A stretch of DNA of 64,000 nucleotides from Chitinophaga pinensis (GTDB lineage Bacteria; Bacteroidota; Bacteroidia; UKL13-3), in the NCBI GenBank assembly GCA_945870425.1, contig CAMBSD010000004.1, positions 124,001-188,000 on the forward strand. The letters are read 5' to 3'. Under the pieces are notes generated by a model. It saw nothing but the letters and a program-made list of their open reading frames with translations. It did not search any database and was not told where the DNA came from. Shown in pieces: positions 1 to 9,146 of the stretch (the first letter of the stretch is position 1; the number at the start of each line of letters is the position of its first letter). Made by a program: the position numbers and the translations under genes.

Positions 1-1
1 T

Positions 2-724
2 TTTAGTGCTTGGATTTTTAAGTTTTTCATCAAACAAAAACAGAAAAATTATTTCATAATGGAATTGCCAAGTTACAAAATGCCTGTATTTAGCAATTTA
101 ATGATTACACTTTACGAAAAATCCGGTGCTTTTGTGTGGGGTGCTGGAAAAATTATTGTTGCAGTATCGGTTGTTTTATGGGTATTAGCCTCAACTGGCC
201 CTCAAGGTAATATTGCCAAAGTGGAACAAAAATTTGCAAGCACAATAAATAACGATACTTTACCAGAAACAGTGCGAGAAGAAGCCAAACTACAAATGAA
301 TTCGCAGAAACTTGAAGCGAGTTATGCAGGTGAATTTGGCAAAATGATCGAGCCTGCAATTCGTCCCCTTGGGTTTGATTGGAAAATTGGTATTGCATTG
401 CTAACATCCCTTGCAGCAAGAGAAGTTTTTGTTGGAACAATGAGCACCATCTATAGCGTAAATGATGATGGTGGTGAAGAAACCTTTAGCAATATTAAAA
501 CGAAAATGCAAGCAGAGATAAATAGCCAAACAGGTAAACCAAGCTATAGTCTGGCTACTATACTTTCATTGATGATTTTTTATGCATTTGCCTTGCAATG
601 TATGAGTACCATTGCTGTAGTAAAAAAAGAAACCCATAGTAATAAGTGGCCAATTATTCAGTTTGTGTATATGACAGTCTTAGCCTACGCAAGCAGCTTT
701 TTAGTTTTTACGATATTTAGCTAG
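2..724 (+). CDS. feoB: Ferrous iron transporter FeoB, C-terminal part (cut by window edge)
   Basis: This is the last 240 residues of an open frame that runs in from the left edge; the first ATG at position 59 is internal. FeoB is the inner-membrane GTP-driven Fe(II) importer. The fragment has the conserved ELPSYKMP segment that follows a membrane helix in FeoB, then the Gate-type membrane region (GAGKIIVAVSVVLWVL), the LTSLAAREVFVGTMS stretch and two C-terminal membrane helices. The G domain must lie left of the window. An insert of about 60 charged residues separates the membrane parts, as in other FeoB proteins. No FeoA or other partner is visible. Family assignment is firm; the N-terminus cannot be judged. 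Confidence 0.93.
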   Translation, partial: FSAWIFKFFIKQKQKNYFIMELPSYKMPVFSNLMITLYEKSGAFVWGAGKIIVAVSVVLWVLASTGPQGNIAKVEQKFASTINNDTLPETVREEAKLQMNSQKLEASYAGEFGKMIEPAIRPLGFDWKIGIALLTSLAAREVFVGTMSTIYSVNDDGGEETFSNIKTKMQAEINSQTGKPSYSLATILSLMIFYAFALQCMSTIAVVKKETHSNKWPIIQFVYMTVLAYASSFLVFTIFS

Positions 725-755
725 ACACAAATCAGGTTATAAGTAATTAGTCTTT

Positions 756-1367
756 CTAAGTTCTTTTTACTTCCCAAGAAATGATGTCTGATTTTCTCTT
801 TAGGCCCCACATATAACCACCTAAACTTCCATTGGATTGTACTACTCTATGACAGGGAATTAAGTATGCTATTGGATTGCTACCAATGGCTGTTCCCACA
901 GCTCTTGCTGCTTTTGGTTTGTTGATAGACTTAGCCAATTGACTATAGCTAATTAGTTTTCCAAAGGGAATTTCTAGTAACTTACGCCAAATCTGAACTT
1001 GAAATTCAGTTCCTTTTAAATGCAGAATTAAAGGTTTGGGTATTGAATTACCATTAATAGTTTGCAAAACTAAATTTTGTATAAGCGAATTGGCTTGCTC
1101 AAATATCGCTTTAGGATAATAGTTTTTCAAATCTTGAATAGCTTTTGTTTTATCATCAGCAAAAGACAAAAAACAAATTCCTTTAATTGTGGAGGCAATT
1201 AATATTTCTCCAAATTGTGTTTCCTTAAAACTATATTGAATACTTAATAACGAATTGTTTAGTTCCTCCGCAGTCATTTTTTCAATAATAACATATTGAG
1301 ATGCCGATGCTATTCCATAGTATTCACTAATGTTTTCATTCCCAAATAATGTGGTTTGTGCAACCAT
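756..1367 (-). CDS. ogt: Methylated-DNA--protein-cysteine S-methyltransferase (Ada-derived, Ogt-like)
   Basis: Suicide DNA-repair enzyme that moves alkyl groups from O6-alkylguanine to its own cysteine. The C-terminal half carries the active-site PCHR motif (Cys about 172) followed by NGSLGGYMWGLKRK, and the helix-turn-helix region FGKLISYSQLAK before it. At 203 residues it is longer than a minimal Ogt. The segment around residues 31-70 (MTAEELNN then a ferredoxin-like domain) resembles the linker and N-domain before the transferase part of Ada, so it looks like Ada stripped of its zinc and AraC-type domains. It starts 12 bases after the stop of the E1 gene and is probably co-transcribed with it. 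Confidence 0.9.
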   Translation of the reverse strand: MVAQTTLFGNENISEYYGIASASQYVIIEKMTAEELNNSLLSIQYSFKETQFGEILIASTIKGICFLSFADDKTKAIQDLKNYYPKAIFEQANSLIQNLVLQTINGNSIPKPLILHLKGTEFQVQIWRKLLEIPFGKLISYSQLAKSINKPKAARAVGTAIGSNPIAYLIPCHRVVQSNGSLGGYMWGLKRKSDIISWEVKRT

Positions 1368-1379
1368 TATTACTATGAA

Positions 1380-3437
1380 TTAGTAAGCTAATAACTGTCT
1401 GAGCTTTTCAGCCACTTTCTCTGCATTAGGCAATATCTCTGCTTCTAAACCCATGTTTAAAGGAATGGCAGGAACATTTTTAGCACCAATTGTCATAACA
1501 GGAGCATCTAACTTTGTAAAACAATCTTGCATGATACGTGCCGCAAGACTTTCAGCAAAAGAGTTTAACAATGGCTCCTCAGTAACTATCAAACATTTTC
1601 CATGTTTCATCACTGAGTTCATAATGGTTTCTTCATCCAAAGGCTGAAGGCTTCTTAAATCTACAATTTCAATTTGGGATGTGAAGGATTTACTGGCAGC
1701 TAAGCTCCAATAAACACCCATACCCCAAGTAATAATACAGCAACTTTCACCATTCTCAATTGCATCATCAGAGGCAAATTGAACAATATTTGCTTTGCCA
1801 AATGGTAGAATATAATTCTCATCTGGTTCTATACATCTAGCCAATTCAGTTCCTGGATTCTTGCTCCAATAAAGGCCTTTGTGTTCAAGCATGATACATG
1901 GATTACCATCATAATAAGCCGCTTTCATTAAACCTTTCATATCGGCTGCGTTACTAGGGTAGGCTATTTTGATTCCCTTTAAGGTTAATAATGTGGACTC
2001 AATGCTTCCACTATGGTATGGACCGCCACCCCCATATGCGCCAACAGGTATCCTTAAAACACAACTTACAGGAAATTTACCCATAGTCAAGTAGCTCGAT
2101 TTTGTAATCTCACACACCAATTGATTTACCCCAGTCCACACATAATCGCCAAACTGTATTTCAACAATAGGTTTAACGCCCGTAGCACTCATTCCTACTG
2201 TAGAACCTACAATATACGCTTCTTGTATGGGTGTATTGAACACCCTATTTTCACCATACTTATCAGCCAGGGTGGCAGCTTCACGAAAAACACCACCCAG
2301 TCTTTTACCCACATCTTGGCCATAAAAAATGGCTTCAGGATGAGTCCGCATAATTTCATCTATGGCGTGCAGCGCTGCATCCACCATAACAGATGGTTCT
2401 TTGCCCACAGGACATCTAATACCTGTTTCAATAGTTGCTTTACTAGGGGTATAAATATGATCTAAAACACAATTAACATTTGGATCATTTGCATTTTTTG
2501 CATCTTCAAATTGCTCAGCAACTTCTAAGGCTGTTTCCTCTTCAATAGCTTTTAGATCAAAATCACTCGCAATATTTTCATTTATCAGGTATAGCCTTAA
2601 TTTTGGTCCTGGGTCATCTGTTTGATGTGAAACTAAGTCTTCATCTGTTCGATACCATTCTTTCCTCACACCGCTTGTATGATGTCCCAGTAAAGGAACT
2701 TTAGCGTGTAAAAGCATGGGTGCTCGATGCACCCTAACATATGCAATGGCTTCTTTAACTGCTTGCCAAGATTCAACAAAATCGCTGCCATCAATACTAC
2801 GTCTTTCTAATCCTTTAAAGCCTGCAGCATACTCATAGGCATTCATGGCACGCATTTCAGCAGCAGTTGCACTAATACCCCAATCATTATCTTGAATAAA
2901 ATATAAAATAGGTAGCTTCTTTAAAACCGCCATCTGCAATGCTTCAGCAACCTCACCTTCGGTAACGGAACCATCACCCAGGCTACAAACAACAACTGCT
3001 TTTTCAAGTGGATTACTAAGGCCTTGGCTCTCTTTATAAGAGACACCATGTGCAATGCCAGTTGTCGGTATCGCCTGCATTCCTGTTGCACTGCTTTGGT
3101 GCGGAATGACTGGCATACCATCTCTACGCAAACTAGGATGTGAGTAATAACTCCTTCCACCACTAAAAGGATCATCTTCTTTAGCCAATAGCTGTAACAT
3201 CAGTTCATAAGGTTTTAAGCCAATACCTAAAAGCAAACTTTCATCACGATAATATGGAGAAACATAATCAAAGGCCTTCAACTGAAAACCCAAAGCTAAT
3301 TGGATGGCTTCATGTCCTCGGCTTGTGCTGTGCACGTATTTAGTTACACTTCTATTTGCATCATACACTTCTGCCATTGCTTTGGCTGTGCACATTAGTC
3401 TGTAGGCTTTAATTAAAATATCTTTTTCTGGTGCCAT
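1380..3437 (-). CDS. 2-oxo acid dehydrogenase E1, alpha and beta subunits fused
   Basis: Thiamine-diphosphate E1 component of a branched-chain or pyruvate-type 2-oxo acid dehydrogenase complex, with both subunits in one 685-residue chain. The alpha part (about 1-330) has the ThDP motif that begins GDGSVTEGE near residue 154 and ends in QDN, and the HTSGVRKEWYRTDEDL loop typical of branched-chain alpha subunits. The beta part (about 345-685) has the transketolase-like pyrimidine domain (DVGKRLGGVFREA, FGDYVWTGVNQL, GGGGPYHSGS) and a C-terminal transketolase domain. The fusion is common in Bacteroidota. No E2, E3 or lipoylation gene is nearby, so the substrate is unresolved. It leads the two-gene unit with the alkyltransferase. 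Confidence 0.92.
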   Translation of the reverse strand: MAPEKDILIKAYRLMCTAKAMAEVYDANRSVTKYVHSTSRGHEAIQLALGFQLKAFDYVSPYYRDESLLLGIGLKPYELMLQLLAKEDDPFSGGRSYYSHPSLRRDGMPVIPHQSSATGMQAIPTTGIAHGVSYKESQGLSNPLEKAVVVCSLGDGSVTEGEVAEALQMAVLKKLPILYFIQDNDWGISATAAEMRAMNAYEYAAGFKGLERRSIDGSDFVESWQAVKEAIAYVRVHRAPMLLHAKVPLLGHHTSGVRKEWYRTDEDLVSHQTDDPGPKLRLYLINENIASDFDLKAIEEETALEVAEQFEDAKNANDPNVNCVLDHIYTPSKATIETGIRCPVGKEPSVMVDAALHAIDEIMRTHPEAIFYGQDVGKRLGGVFREAATLADKYGENRVFNTPIQEAYIVGSTVGMSATGVKPIVEIQFGDYVWTGVNQLVCEITKSSYLTMGKFPVSCVLRIPVGAYGGGGPYHSGSIESTLLTLKGIKIAYPSNAADMKGLMKAAYYDGNPCIMLEHKGLYWSKNPGTELARCIEPDENYILPFGKANIVQFASDDAIENGESCCIITWGMGVYWSLAASKSFTSQIEIVDLRSLQPLDEETIMNSVMKHGKCLIVTEEPLLNSFAESLAARIMQDCFTKLDAPVMTIGAKNVPAIPLNMGLEAEILPNAEKVAEKLRQLLAY

Positions 3438-3510
3438 TATTGACTACAAGTTTAGTTAAATAGTTTAATTATTTAACCGAAAATGAGTTTAGAATATTAG
3501 ATTGTACATA

Positions 3511-3540
3511 AAAAAAGCCGCGCAAAATGCGCGGCTTCTT
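3511..3540 (-). terminator. Rho-independent terminator after the lipoprotein gene
   Basis: A 9-bp GC-rich stem (AAGCCGCGC pairing with GCGCGGCTT, five-base loop) is followed on the minus strand by seven T residues. It lies just past the stop of the lipoprotein gene at 3559 and closes the barrel-lipoprotein operon. Confidence 0.9.
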
Positions 3541-3558
3541 TATACTTTAAATTCTAAA

Positions 3559-5424
3559 CTAGAAAGGACAAGTTGCCAATGTAACAGGGATTAGTGTTAC
3601 AGCCCCTTTGTATGATTCAATTTGTGCAGCTGTTAATTTTGGACCCGTTAAACCCGTTGGGTCTTGGCTTTGAGATGGATTGACCATTTCTGGGAATAAT
3701 TTATCTTCTCTTGAGCCTGATGAACCAACACCAGTGTCATAGTAAACAGCAAAGCGATAATTAGATCCCGCAAGAAGCGCTGTTGATGGCAGTGTAATAA
3801 TATTAAAATTTGTTCCGCCAATATTTCTTACGCCAGCAATTACAGCTTGCCATGGATTATTTGGTATAATATCTGAAGGATCAACTTTATGTTGAGCATT
3901 TCCTTGACCGACAATAGTATTATTATATACAGTATTGTCTACGAAATACACTTTAGTTCCAGCAGGTAACAATACAGTATTACCATTCGAACATCTTATT
4001 GAAACCTTAAATACCATTTTTGTTAAAGAAGGAGTAGAGGTGTATGAGGGTGGTGTAGATCCACATAATTCAGTGGGTCCAATAGATTGAAGAGGAGTTT
4101 GATTTCCAGGTTCAAAAAACTGAACAAAATACTTTCTTCCAGCTGTTGGCTTCCAATTATTAAATTGAGTGGTCGTATTTAGGGTTGAACCTGCTGGAAC
4201 GGTAATGAATGCACTTCTAATCAAATTTCCTTTAGCAAGCGGATTACTTGTGCTTGGAGTATAAATACATATTAAAAAATTAGATGCATTTTCTGTGTCA
4301 TCATTTGTTAAGTTTAAGGTAAATCTAGTAGAACATGAAACACTAAAATTTGCAGCAGCCCATACAGATAAATGGCTTATAATCATCGGTATTTCTAACT
4401 TCCCAGTACTTGGGTTTTTAATTACACCTGCAACAGACTCTAATACCCAATTTTCATCTCCTTCAGATTTTGAGTAAATATTGATTGAATCTCCTTCAAT
4501 ATAAGGGGCATCTGTGTTTGGGTTAATCGTATTTGGATCCACTTCAATGTTTACTACGATAGGCGTGCTAAAGTTTTTCACTTCTGTATTTCCTATTTTC
4601 ATATCAATGTTAATCCAACCTGCAGGTGCTAATGTGCCTTGCTTTTGTTCGTTTCCACTCGTATCTGTAATATTTGAGGTTTCTAATCCCCCAGGAAATG
4701 AGTTTAACGCTTGTTCAGTAGGTAGGAAAAACACAAGTTCTGTTGTTAAAGTTGTGGCTGTATCACCTGACGGTAACTCAATTGGTTTACCATCTTTATC
4801 TTGCAACTGAGTACCAGCTGGAACAGTTACAATAGCGGTTGGCGGAGGTGTACCGCCAGTATTGTTAGTTGTATCCGTTTTGATAACAATTGGAGTGGTG
4901 GTTTTTTTTGTAACTGTATCAATGGTAACCGGAGGAGCAGTGGTGGTTACTGTACTTCCTTTCGGTAAATTAGTTAAACTAACCATACCTATTTGAAAAC
5001 TTGTTGGCTCTGCAGATGTCAATTTAACGGGATATGTTACAGGTAAATAACCATCTGGATCAATATTGACATTGAACTCAATTGGATTGTCAACTGTCGG
5101 ATTAATACCATTTCTTAGTGATATCAAAATTTGACCTTGCGAAACACTAAATGTTTGAAAACCACCTGGTGTATAAATTTGGTAAGCATCCTTACCAGAA
5201 ATAGTAACAGGCACGGTACCGTTGGGGTATTTTGCTAAGTCAACATTTAGTCGTGTATTGGTTGTAACATCATATACTTGAATTGTACTTGGCGGAGTAG
5301 TAGCATCTGCTTTAATTGATATCTTAAAATCCTTAATTGGATTTTTGCAGGTATAGAATACGCTTGTGATACAAGCAAATCCTATAAGCAGCATGATTAC
5401 CTTAATTGAATTGTGAATTTTCAT
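3559..5424 (-). CDS. Large secreted lipoprotein of unknown function
   Basis: A 621-residue protein with a lipoprotein signal: a hydrophobic segment ending in SVFYTC, so Cys at about residue 26 should be lipidated. Most of the chain looks like beta-rich extracellular modules. A threonine/proline-rich linker lies near residues 150-200 (runs such as TTTAPP, TKKTTTP, TGGTPPP). No enzyme motif is recognised. The start lies 4 bases after the stop of the barrel gene, so the two are translated from one message and may form a surface pair. The middle resembles carboxypeptidase-regulatory or ZU5-like modules only loosely, so no function is given. Confidence 0.8.
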   Translation of the reverse strand: MKIHNSIKVIMLLIGFACITSVFYTCKNPIKDFKISIKADATTPPSTIQVYDVTTNTRLNVDLAKYPNGTVPVTISGKDAYQIYTPGGFQTFSVSQGQILISLRNGINPTVDNPIEFNVNIDPDGYLPVTYPVKLTSAEPTSFQIGMVSLTNLPKGSTVTTTAPPVTIDTVTKKTTTPIVIKTDTTNNTGGTPPPTAIVTVPAGTQLQDKDGKPIELPSGDTATTLTTELVFFLPTEQALNSFPGGLETSNITDTSGNEQKQGTLAPAGWINIDMKIGNTEVKNFSTPIVVNIEVDPNTINPNTDAPYIEGDSINIYSKSEGDENWVLESVAGVIKNPSTGKLEIPMIISHLSVWAAANFSVSCSTRFTLNLTNDDTENASNFLICIYTPSTSNPLAKGNLIRSAFITVPAGSTLNTTTQFNNWKPTAGRKYFVQFFEPGNQTPLQSIGPTELCGSTPPSYTSTPSLTKMVFKVSIRCSNGNTVLLPAGTKVYFVDNTVYNNTIVGQGNAQHKVDPSDIIPNNPWQAVIAGVRNIGGTNFNIITLPSTALLAGSNYRFAVYYDTGVGSSGSREDKLFPEMVNPSQSQDPTGLTGPKLTAAQIESYKGAVTLIPVTLATCPF

Positions 5425-5428
5425 AGAT

Positions 5429-6166
5429 TTATTTTGTTAGTTTTACGTTAATGCTTAATGATATTCTTGGTAGCCATTGGTTTGGACTTAAATTGTCTGT
5501 TAAAACAGTCTTCATACTAGATGTTGGCTCCAACATTTTTGTACAATAAAAATCAACATTTGGTGAACCCATATAATAAGTACCTATTTCAAATGAAACA
5601 CCAACTCTATTCTTTGGAATTGCTCTTCCGAAACCTATACCTATATATGGAGCAATGTTGCTACTAGGTTTAATTTCAGCTTTTATTTGGCCAACTTCAT
5701 CAGGTGAAATTTGTATATCGCCTTGAGGTGTTGAGTCTCTCAATTGAGCTGTACTTGTTACTTTACTCATCAAATAAGCTAGTCCACCCGTTAATTTGAA
5801 AGCATTTCCAAATGGATGCCAATCAATATAAGCACCTATAGAGCCCAATACAATATTTGCATTCGCTAACAAATATTGAGGCTTAGATTTAGATCCGTTA
5901 TTGTAAGGAAAATCTTTTAGATCATAAGCCAAATAATTTCCGCCAAGTCTGGCAACTAACTTTCTATTTGTAGTGATACTTCTCGCTAATTCTACACCAA
6001 TTCCATTAGATGTTACATTTAAAGAAGCGCCCCAAGCATGGGAAACGCCATCATTTTCAACTACACCACTTTGAGCGGAAGAGGACATAGGCGAGGCTGA
6101 TTGATCTTGGGCCTTGACAAATGTTGCAATGGTAAGAAGTAAAAAAATAGTAATAATCCTTTTCAT
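5429..6166 (-). CDS. Outer-membrane beta-barrel protein
   Basis: A 245-residue protein with a clear signal peptide (MKRIITIFLLLTIATFVKAQ) and no lipobox. The mature part alternates polar and hydrophobic residues, has several glycine-rich turns, and ends in a beta strand (LPRISLSINVKLTK), as in small outer-membrane barrels of Bacteroidota. It is the first gene of the two-gene unit with the downstream lipoprotein. A conserved-barrel role is inferred from this pattern; a specific substrate cannot be named. Confidence 0.78.
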   Translation of the reverse strand: MKRIITIFLLLTIATFVKAQDQSASPMSSSAQSGVVENDGVSHAWGASLNVTSNGIGVELARSITTNRKLVARLGGNYLAYDLKDFPYNNGSKSKPQYLLANANIVLGSIGAYIDWHPFGNAFKLTGGLAYLMSKVTSTAQLRDSTPQGDIQISPDEVGQIKAEIKPSSNIAPYIGIGFGRAIPKNRVGVSFEIGTYYMGSPNVDFYCTKMLEPTSSMKTVLTDNLSPNQWLPRISLSINVKLTK

Positions 6167-6403
6167 AAGCTTTTAATTTCGACAACATTAAATGTTTTGG
6201 TTTGGTAATACAAGCTAATTCTTCCATTCAAATAAATTTTACAATATTGATGTCCTAAATACTAGGGAAAAAAGGGCGATAGGTTAAATGTAAATTAATT
6301 TTAAATTAAATGAATATAAAAAAATAAAATAATTAGCTTCTCAACCAAAAACTTGATTTAATTTTAATTAGTATAAAATTGAGGTATTACAAAATGTTTA
6401 ACC

Positions 6404-6411
6404 TACTTTTG
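6404..6411 (+). promoter_or_regulatory. -7 element of the typA promoter
   Basis: TACTTTTG matches the Bacteroidota -7 consensus TAnnTTTG and lies 20 bases before the typA ATG. A TTG at 6379-6381, 22 bases upstream, could be the -33 element, with slightly long spacing. Confidence 0.55.
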
Positions 6412-6431
6412 CACCCGTTTTTAATAAGATA

Positions 6432-8243
6432 ATGCAGAAAATCAGAAATATAGCTATTATAGCTCACGTTGATCACGGGAAAACAACTTTGGTTGACAAA
6501 ATTTTACACCAAACTCAGCTTTTTAGAGAAAATCAACAAACAGGAGATTTAATTTTAGATAATAACGACCTTGAAAGAGAGCGTGGTATTACCATTTTGG
6601 CAAAGAACATTTCAGTTCAATACAAGGATACAAAAATAAATATTATTGATACACCTGGTCACGCAGATTTTGGTGGAGAAGTTGAACGTGTGTTAAATAT
6701 GGCTGATGGGGTACTTTTATTAGTTGATGCTTTTGAGGGACCAATGCCACAAACGCGCTTTGTGCTTCAAAAAGCCCTTGCTTTAGGTAAAAAACCTATT
6801 GTTGTTATAAACAAAGTGGACAAGCCAAACTGTCGCCCAGATGAAATTCATGATCAAGTTTTCGACCTATTCTTTAACTTAGATGCTACAGAGGAGCAAT
6901 TGAATTTTCATACTATTTATGGAAGCTCAAAACAGGGATGGATGGGAAGCGATTGGAAAAATCCTACAAATGACTTTACACAACTATTAGAAGATATTTT
7001 AGCTGAAATACCTGCTCCACATGTGGAAGAGGGTAACCTACAAATGCAAATCACCTCGCTTGATTATTCCTCATTTACAGGTCGTATTGCTATTGGTCGC
7101 ATTTTACGTGGAAGTATAAAAGTAAATCAACCAATAAGTTTAGTTAAACGAGATGGCTCAATTCAAAAATCTCGTGTTAAAGAGTTATATACTTTCGAAG
7201 GTTTAGGCAAAAGAAAGGTGGAAGAGGCATTTGGTGGAGACATAGCTGCAGTTATGGGAATTGATGGATTTGAAATTGGTGATACAATTGCAGATTTTGA
7301 AAACCCTGAAGGTTTGATTCCAATTGCAATTGATGAGCCAACAATGAATATGTTGTTTTGTATCAACAATTCACCATTCTTTGGTAAAGAAGGAAAATTC
7401 GTTACTTCTCGCCATTTGAGAGATCGATTGTTTAAAGAATTAGAAAAGAACTTAGCGTTGAGGGTTGAAGAAACTGATGCTGCTGATTCGTATTTAGTTT
7501 TTGGACGTGGCATTTTGCACTTATCGGTTTTAATTGAAACCATGAGACGTGAAGGCTATGAATTACAAGTGGGTCAGCCACAAGTAATTATAAAAGAAAT
7601 TGATGGTGTAAAATGCGAGCCTATGGAAATTTTAACCGTAGACGTACCTTTAGAATCATCTGGAAAAGTGATTGAGCTTGTAAGTCAGCGTAAAGGCGAT
7701 ATGCTTGTGATGGAACCAAAAGGTGATTTGATTCACCTTGAGTTTGAAATTCCATCACGTGGTATTATTGGATTGCGTAATAATGTGCTAACAGCCACAG
7801 CTGGTGAAGCTATCATGGCACATAGGTTCAAAGCTTTCGAACCTTGGAAAGGTCCAATACCTAATAGAGGTGCTGGTGTTATGATTTCTGGTGAACAAGG
7901 AACATCAATTGCATACTCTATCGATAAATTGCAAGATAGAGGAAGTTTCTTTGTTGAAGCAGGTGACGAAATATACATGGGTCAAATCATAGGTGAAAAT
8001 AACCGCCAAGATGATTTAGTTGTAAATATTACTAAAGAAAAGAAACTAACCAATATGCGTGCCTCGGGCAGTGATGATAAAACACGTATTGCTCCAAAAA
8101 TAAACTTCTCTCTTGAAGAGTGCATGGAGTACATTCAAGGAGATGAATACGTTGAAATCACGCCTCAATCACTTCGTTTACGCAAAATTCATTTGAACGA
8201 AAACGACCGTAAACGATTTAAAAATTCTATCGCTTCTTCTTAA
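6432..8243 (+). CDS. typA: Ribosome-binding GTPase TypA/BipA
   Basis: Translational GTPase of the EF-G family, 603 residues, the normal length. The N-terminus has G1 (AHVDHGKTT), the switch I region ending RERGITI, G3 ([12 protein letters not shown]) and G4 (NKVDK). Domain II, an EF-G-like domain ([18 protein letters not shown]) and the TypA-specific C-terminal domain ([12 protein letters not shown] then [10 protein letters not shown]) follow in order. It acts on ribosome assembly and stress adaptation. It has its own promoter and a strong terminator, so it looks monocistronic. Confidence 0.97.
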   Translation: MQKIRNIAIIAHVDHGKTTLVDKILHQTQLFRENQQTGDLILDNNDLERERGITILAKNISVQYKDTKINIIDTPGHADFGGEVERVLNMADGVLLLVDAFEGPMPQTRFVLQKALALGKKPIVVINKVDKPNCRPDEIHDQVFDLFFNLDATEEQLNFHTIYGSSKQGWMGSDWKNPTNDFTQLLEDILAEIPAPHVEEGNLQMQITSLDYSSFTGRIAIGRILRGSIKVNQPISLVKRDGSIQKSRVKELYTFEGLGKRKVEEAFGGDIAAVMGIDGFEIGDTIADFENPEGLIPIAIDEPTMNMLFCINNSPFFGKEGKFVTSRHLRDRLFKELEKNLALRVEETDAADSYLVFGRGILHLSVLIETMRREGYELQVGQPQVIIKEIDGVKCEPMEILTVDVPLESSGKVIELVSQRKGDMLVMEPKGDLIHLEFEIPSRGIIGLRNNVLTATAGEAIMAHRFKAFEPWKGPIPNRGAGVMISGEQGTSIAYSIDKLQDRGSFFVEAGDEIYMGQIIGENNRQDDLVVNITKEKKLTNMRASGSDDKTRIAPKINFSLEECMEYIQGDEYVEITPQSLRLRKIHLNENDRKRFKNSIASS

Positions 8244-8268
8244 TAGATTGGACGTTGCAAAAATTTCT

Positions 8269-8320
8269 GAAGGGATTTTATTATTGTTGAAAAGCAATTA
8301 ATAAAATCCCTTCTTTTATT
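8269..8320 (+). terminator. Terminator after typA
   Basis: Long hairpin: GAAGGGATTTTATTA plus TTG pairs with CAA, a bulged T, then TAATAAAATCCCTTC across an eight-base loop, followed by TTTTATTT. It lies 25 bases after the typA stop and before thyA. Confidence 0.85.
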
Positions 8321-8349
8321 TAGTAATTCGTATTCGCAATTTTTAAAAA

Positions 8350-9144
8350 ATGAACCAATACGAACAACTGTTAAAACATGTTTACAAAAATGGTGCCTTT
8401 AAATCAGACAGAACAGGCACTGGAACAAAAAGCATTTTTGGAGCCCAATTGCGCTTTAATCTCTCTGATGGATTTCCATTAATTACTAGTAAAAAGGTTC
8501 ATTTAAAATCAATTATATATGAGCTTCTTTGGTTTATCAAAGGTGAAACTAATACAAAATATTTGAAAGATAATGGTGTTAGCATCTGGGATGAATGGGC
8601 TGATGAAAATGGAGAATTAGGGCCTGTTTATGGCTACCAATGGCGCAGCTGGCCTAGTGCTGATGGAAAACACATCGACCAATTAACTGAATTAATCGAA
8701 ACCATTAAGAAAAATCCTGATAGCAGAAGAATGATTGTGAGCGCATGGAACGTAGCAGATTTGTCTAAAATGGCACTTATGCCTTGTCATGCTTTTTTTC
8801 AGTTTTATGTAGCTGACGGCAAACTAAGTTGTCAATTATACCAAAGAAGTGCAGATATGTTTTTAGGTGTGCCTTTTAATATTGCAAGCTACGCTTTATT
8901 GACGATGATGATTGCCCAAGTTTGCGGATTAGAGGCTGGAGATTTTGTACACACCTTCGGTGATGCTCACATTTATAGTAACCATTTCGAACAGGTAGAG
9001 TTGCAGTTATCAAGAGAGACTAGACCGTATCCAACTATGAAAATCAATCCAATCGTAAAATCCATTTTTGATTTCGATTTTGAAGACTTTACACTCGAGG
9101 GATATGACCCACACCCAGCTATAAAAGGCAAAGTAGCTGTATAA
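8350..9144 (+). CDS. thyA: Thymidylate synthase
   Basis: Folate-dependent enzyme that makes dTMP from dUMP; 264 residues, the usual length of the short ThyA type. The N-terminus has the phosphate-binding RTGTGTKS stretch, the catalytic cysteine lies in [13 protein letters not shown], followed by [19 protein letters not shown] and the HIYSNH element. dUTPase and dihydropteroate synthase in the same window supply dUMP precursor and folate. It converges on the transglycosylase gene with only two bases between stop codons. Confidence 0.98.
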   Translation: MNQYEQLLKHVYKNGAFKSDRTGTGTKSIFGAQLRFNLSDGFPLITSKKVHLKSIIYELLWFIKGETNTKYLKDNGVSIWDEWADENGELGPVYGYQWRSWPSADGKHIDQLTELIETIKKNPDSRRMIVSAWNVADLSKMALMPCHAFFQFYVADGKLSCQLYQRSADMFLGVPFNIASYALLTMMIAQVCGLEAGDFVHTFGDAHIYSNHFEQVELQLSRETRPYPTMKINPIVKSIFDFDFEDFTLEGYDPHPAIKGKVAV

Positions 9145-9146
9145 AC

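Noticed and set aside
2121-2465. A 114-codon plus-strand frame inside the E1 gene
   Set aside because: It is antisense to a well-conserved dehydrogenase and has no recognisable features.
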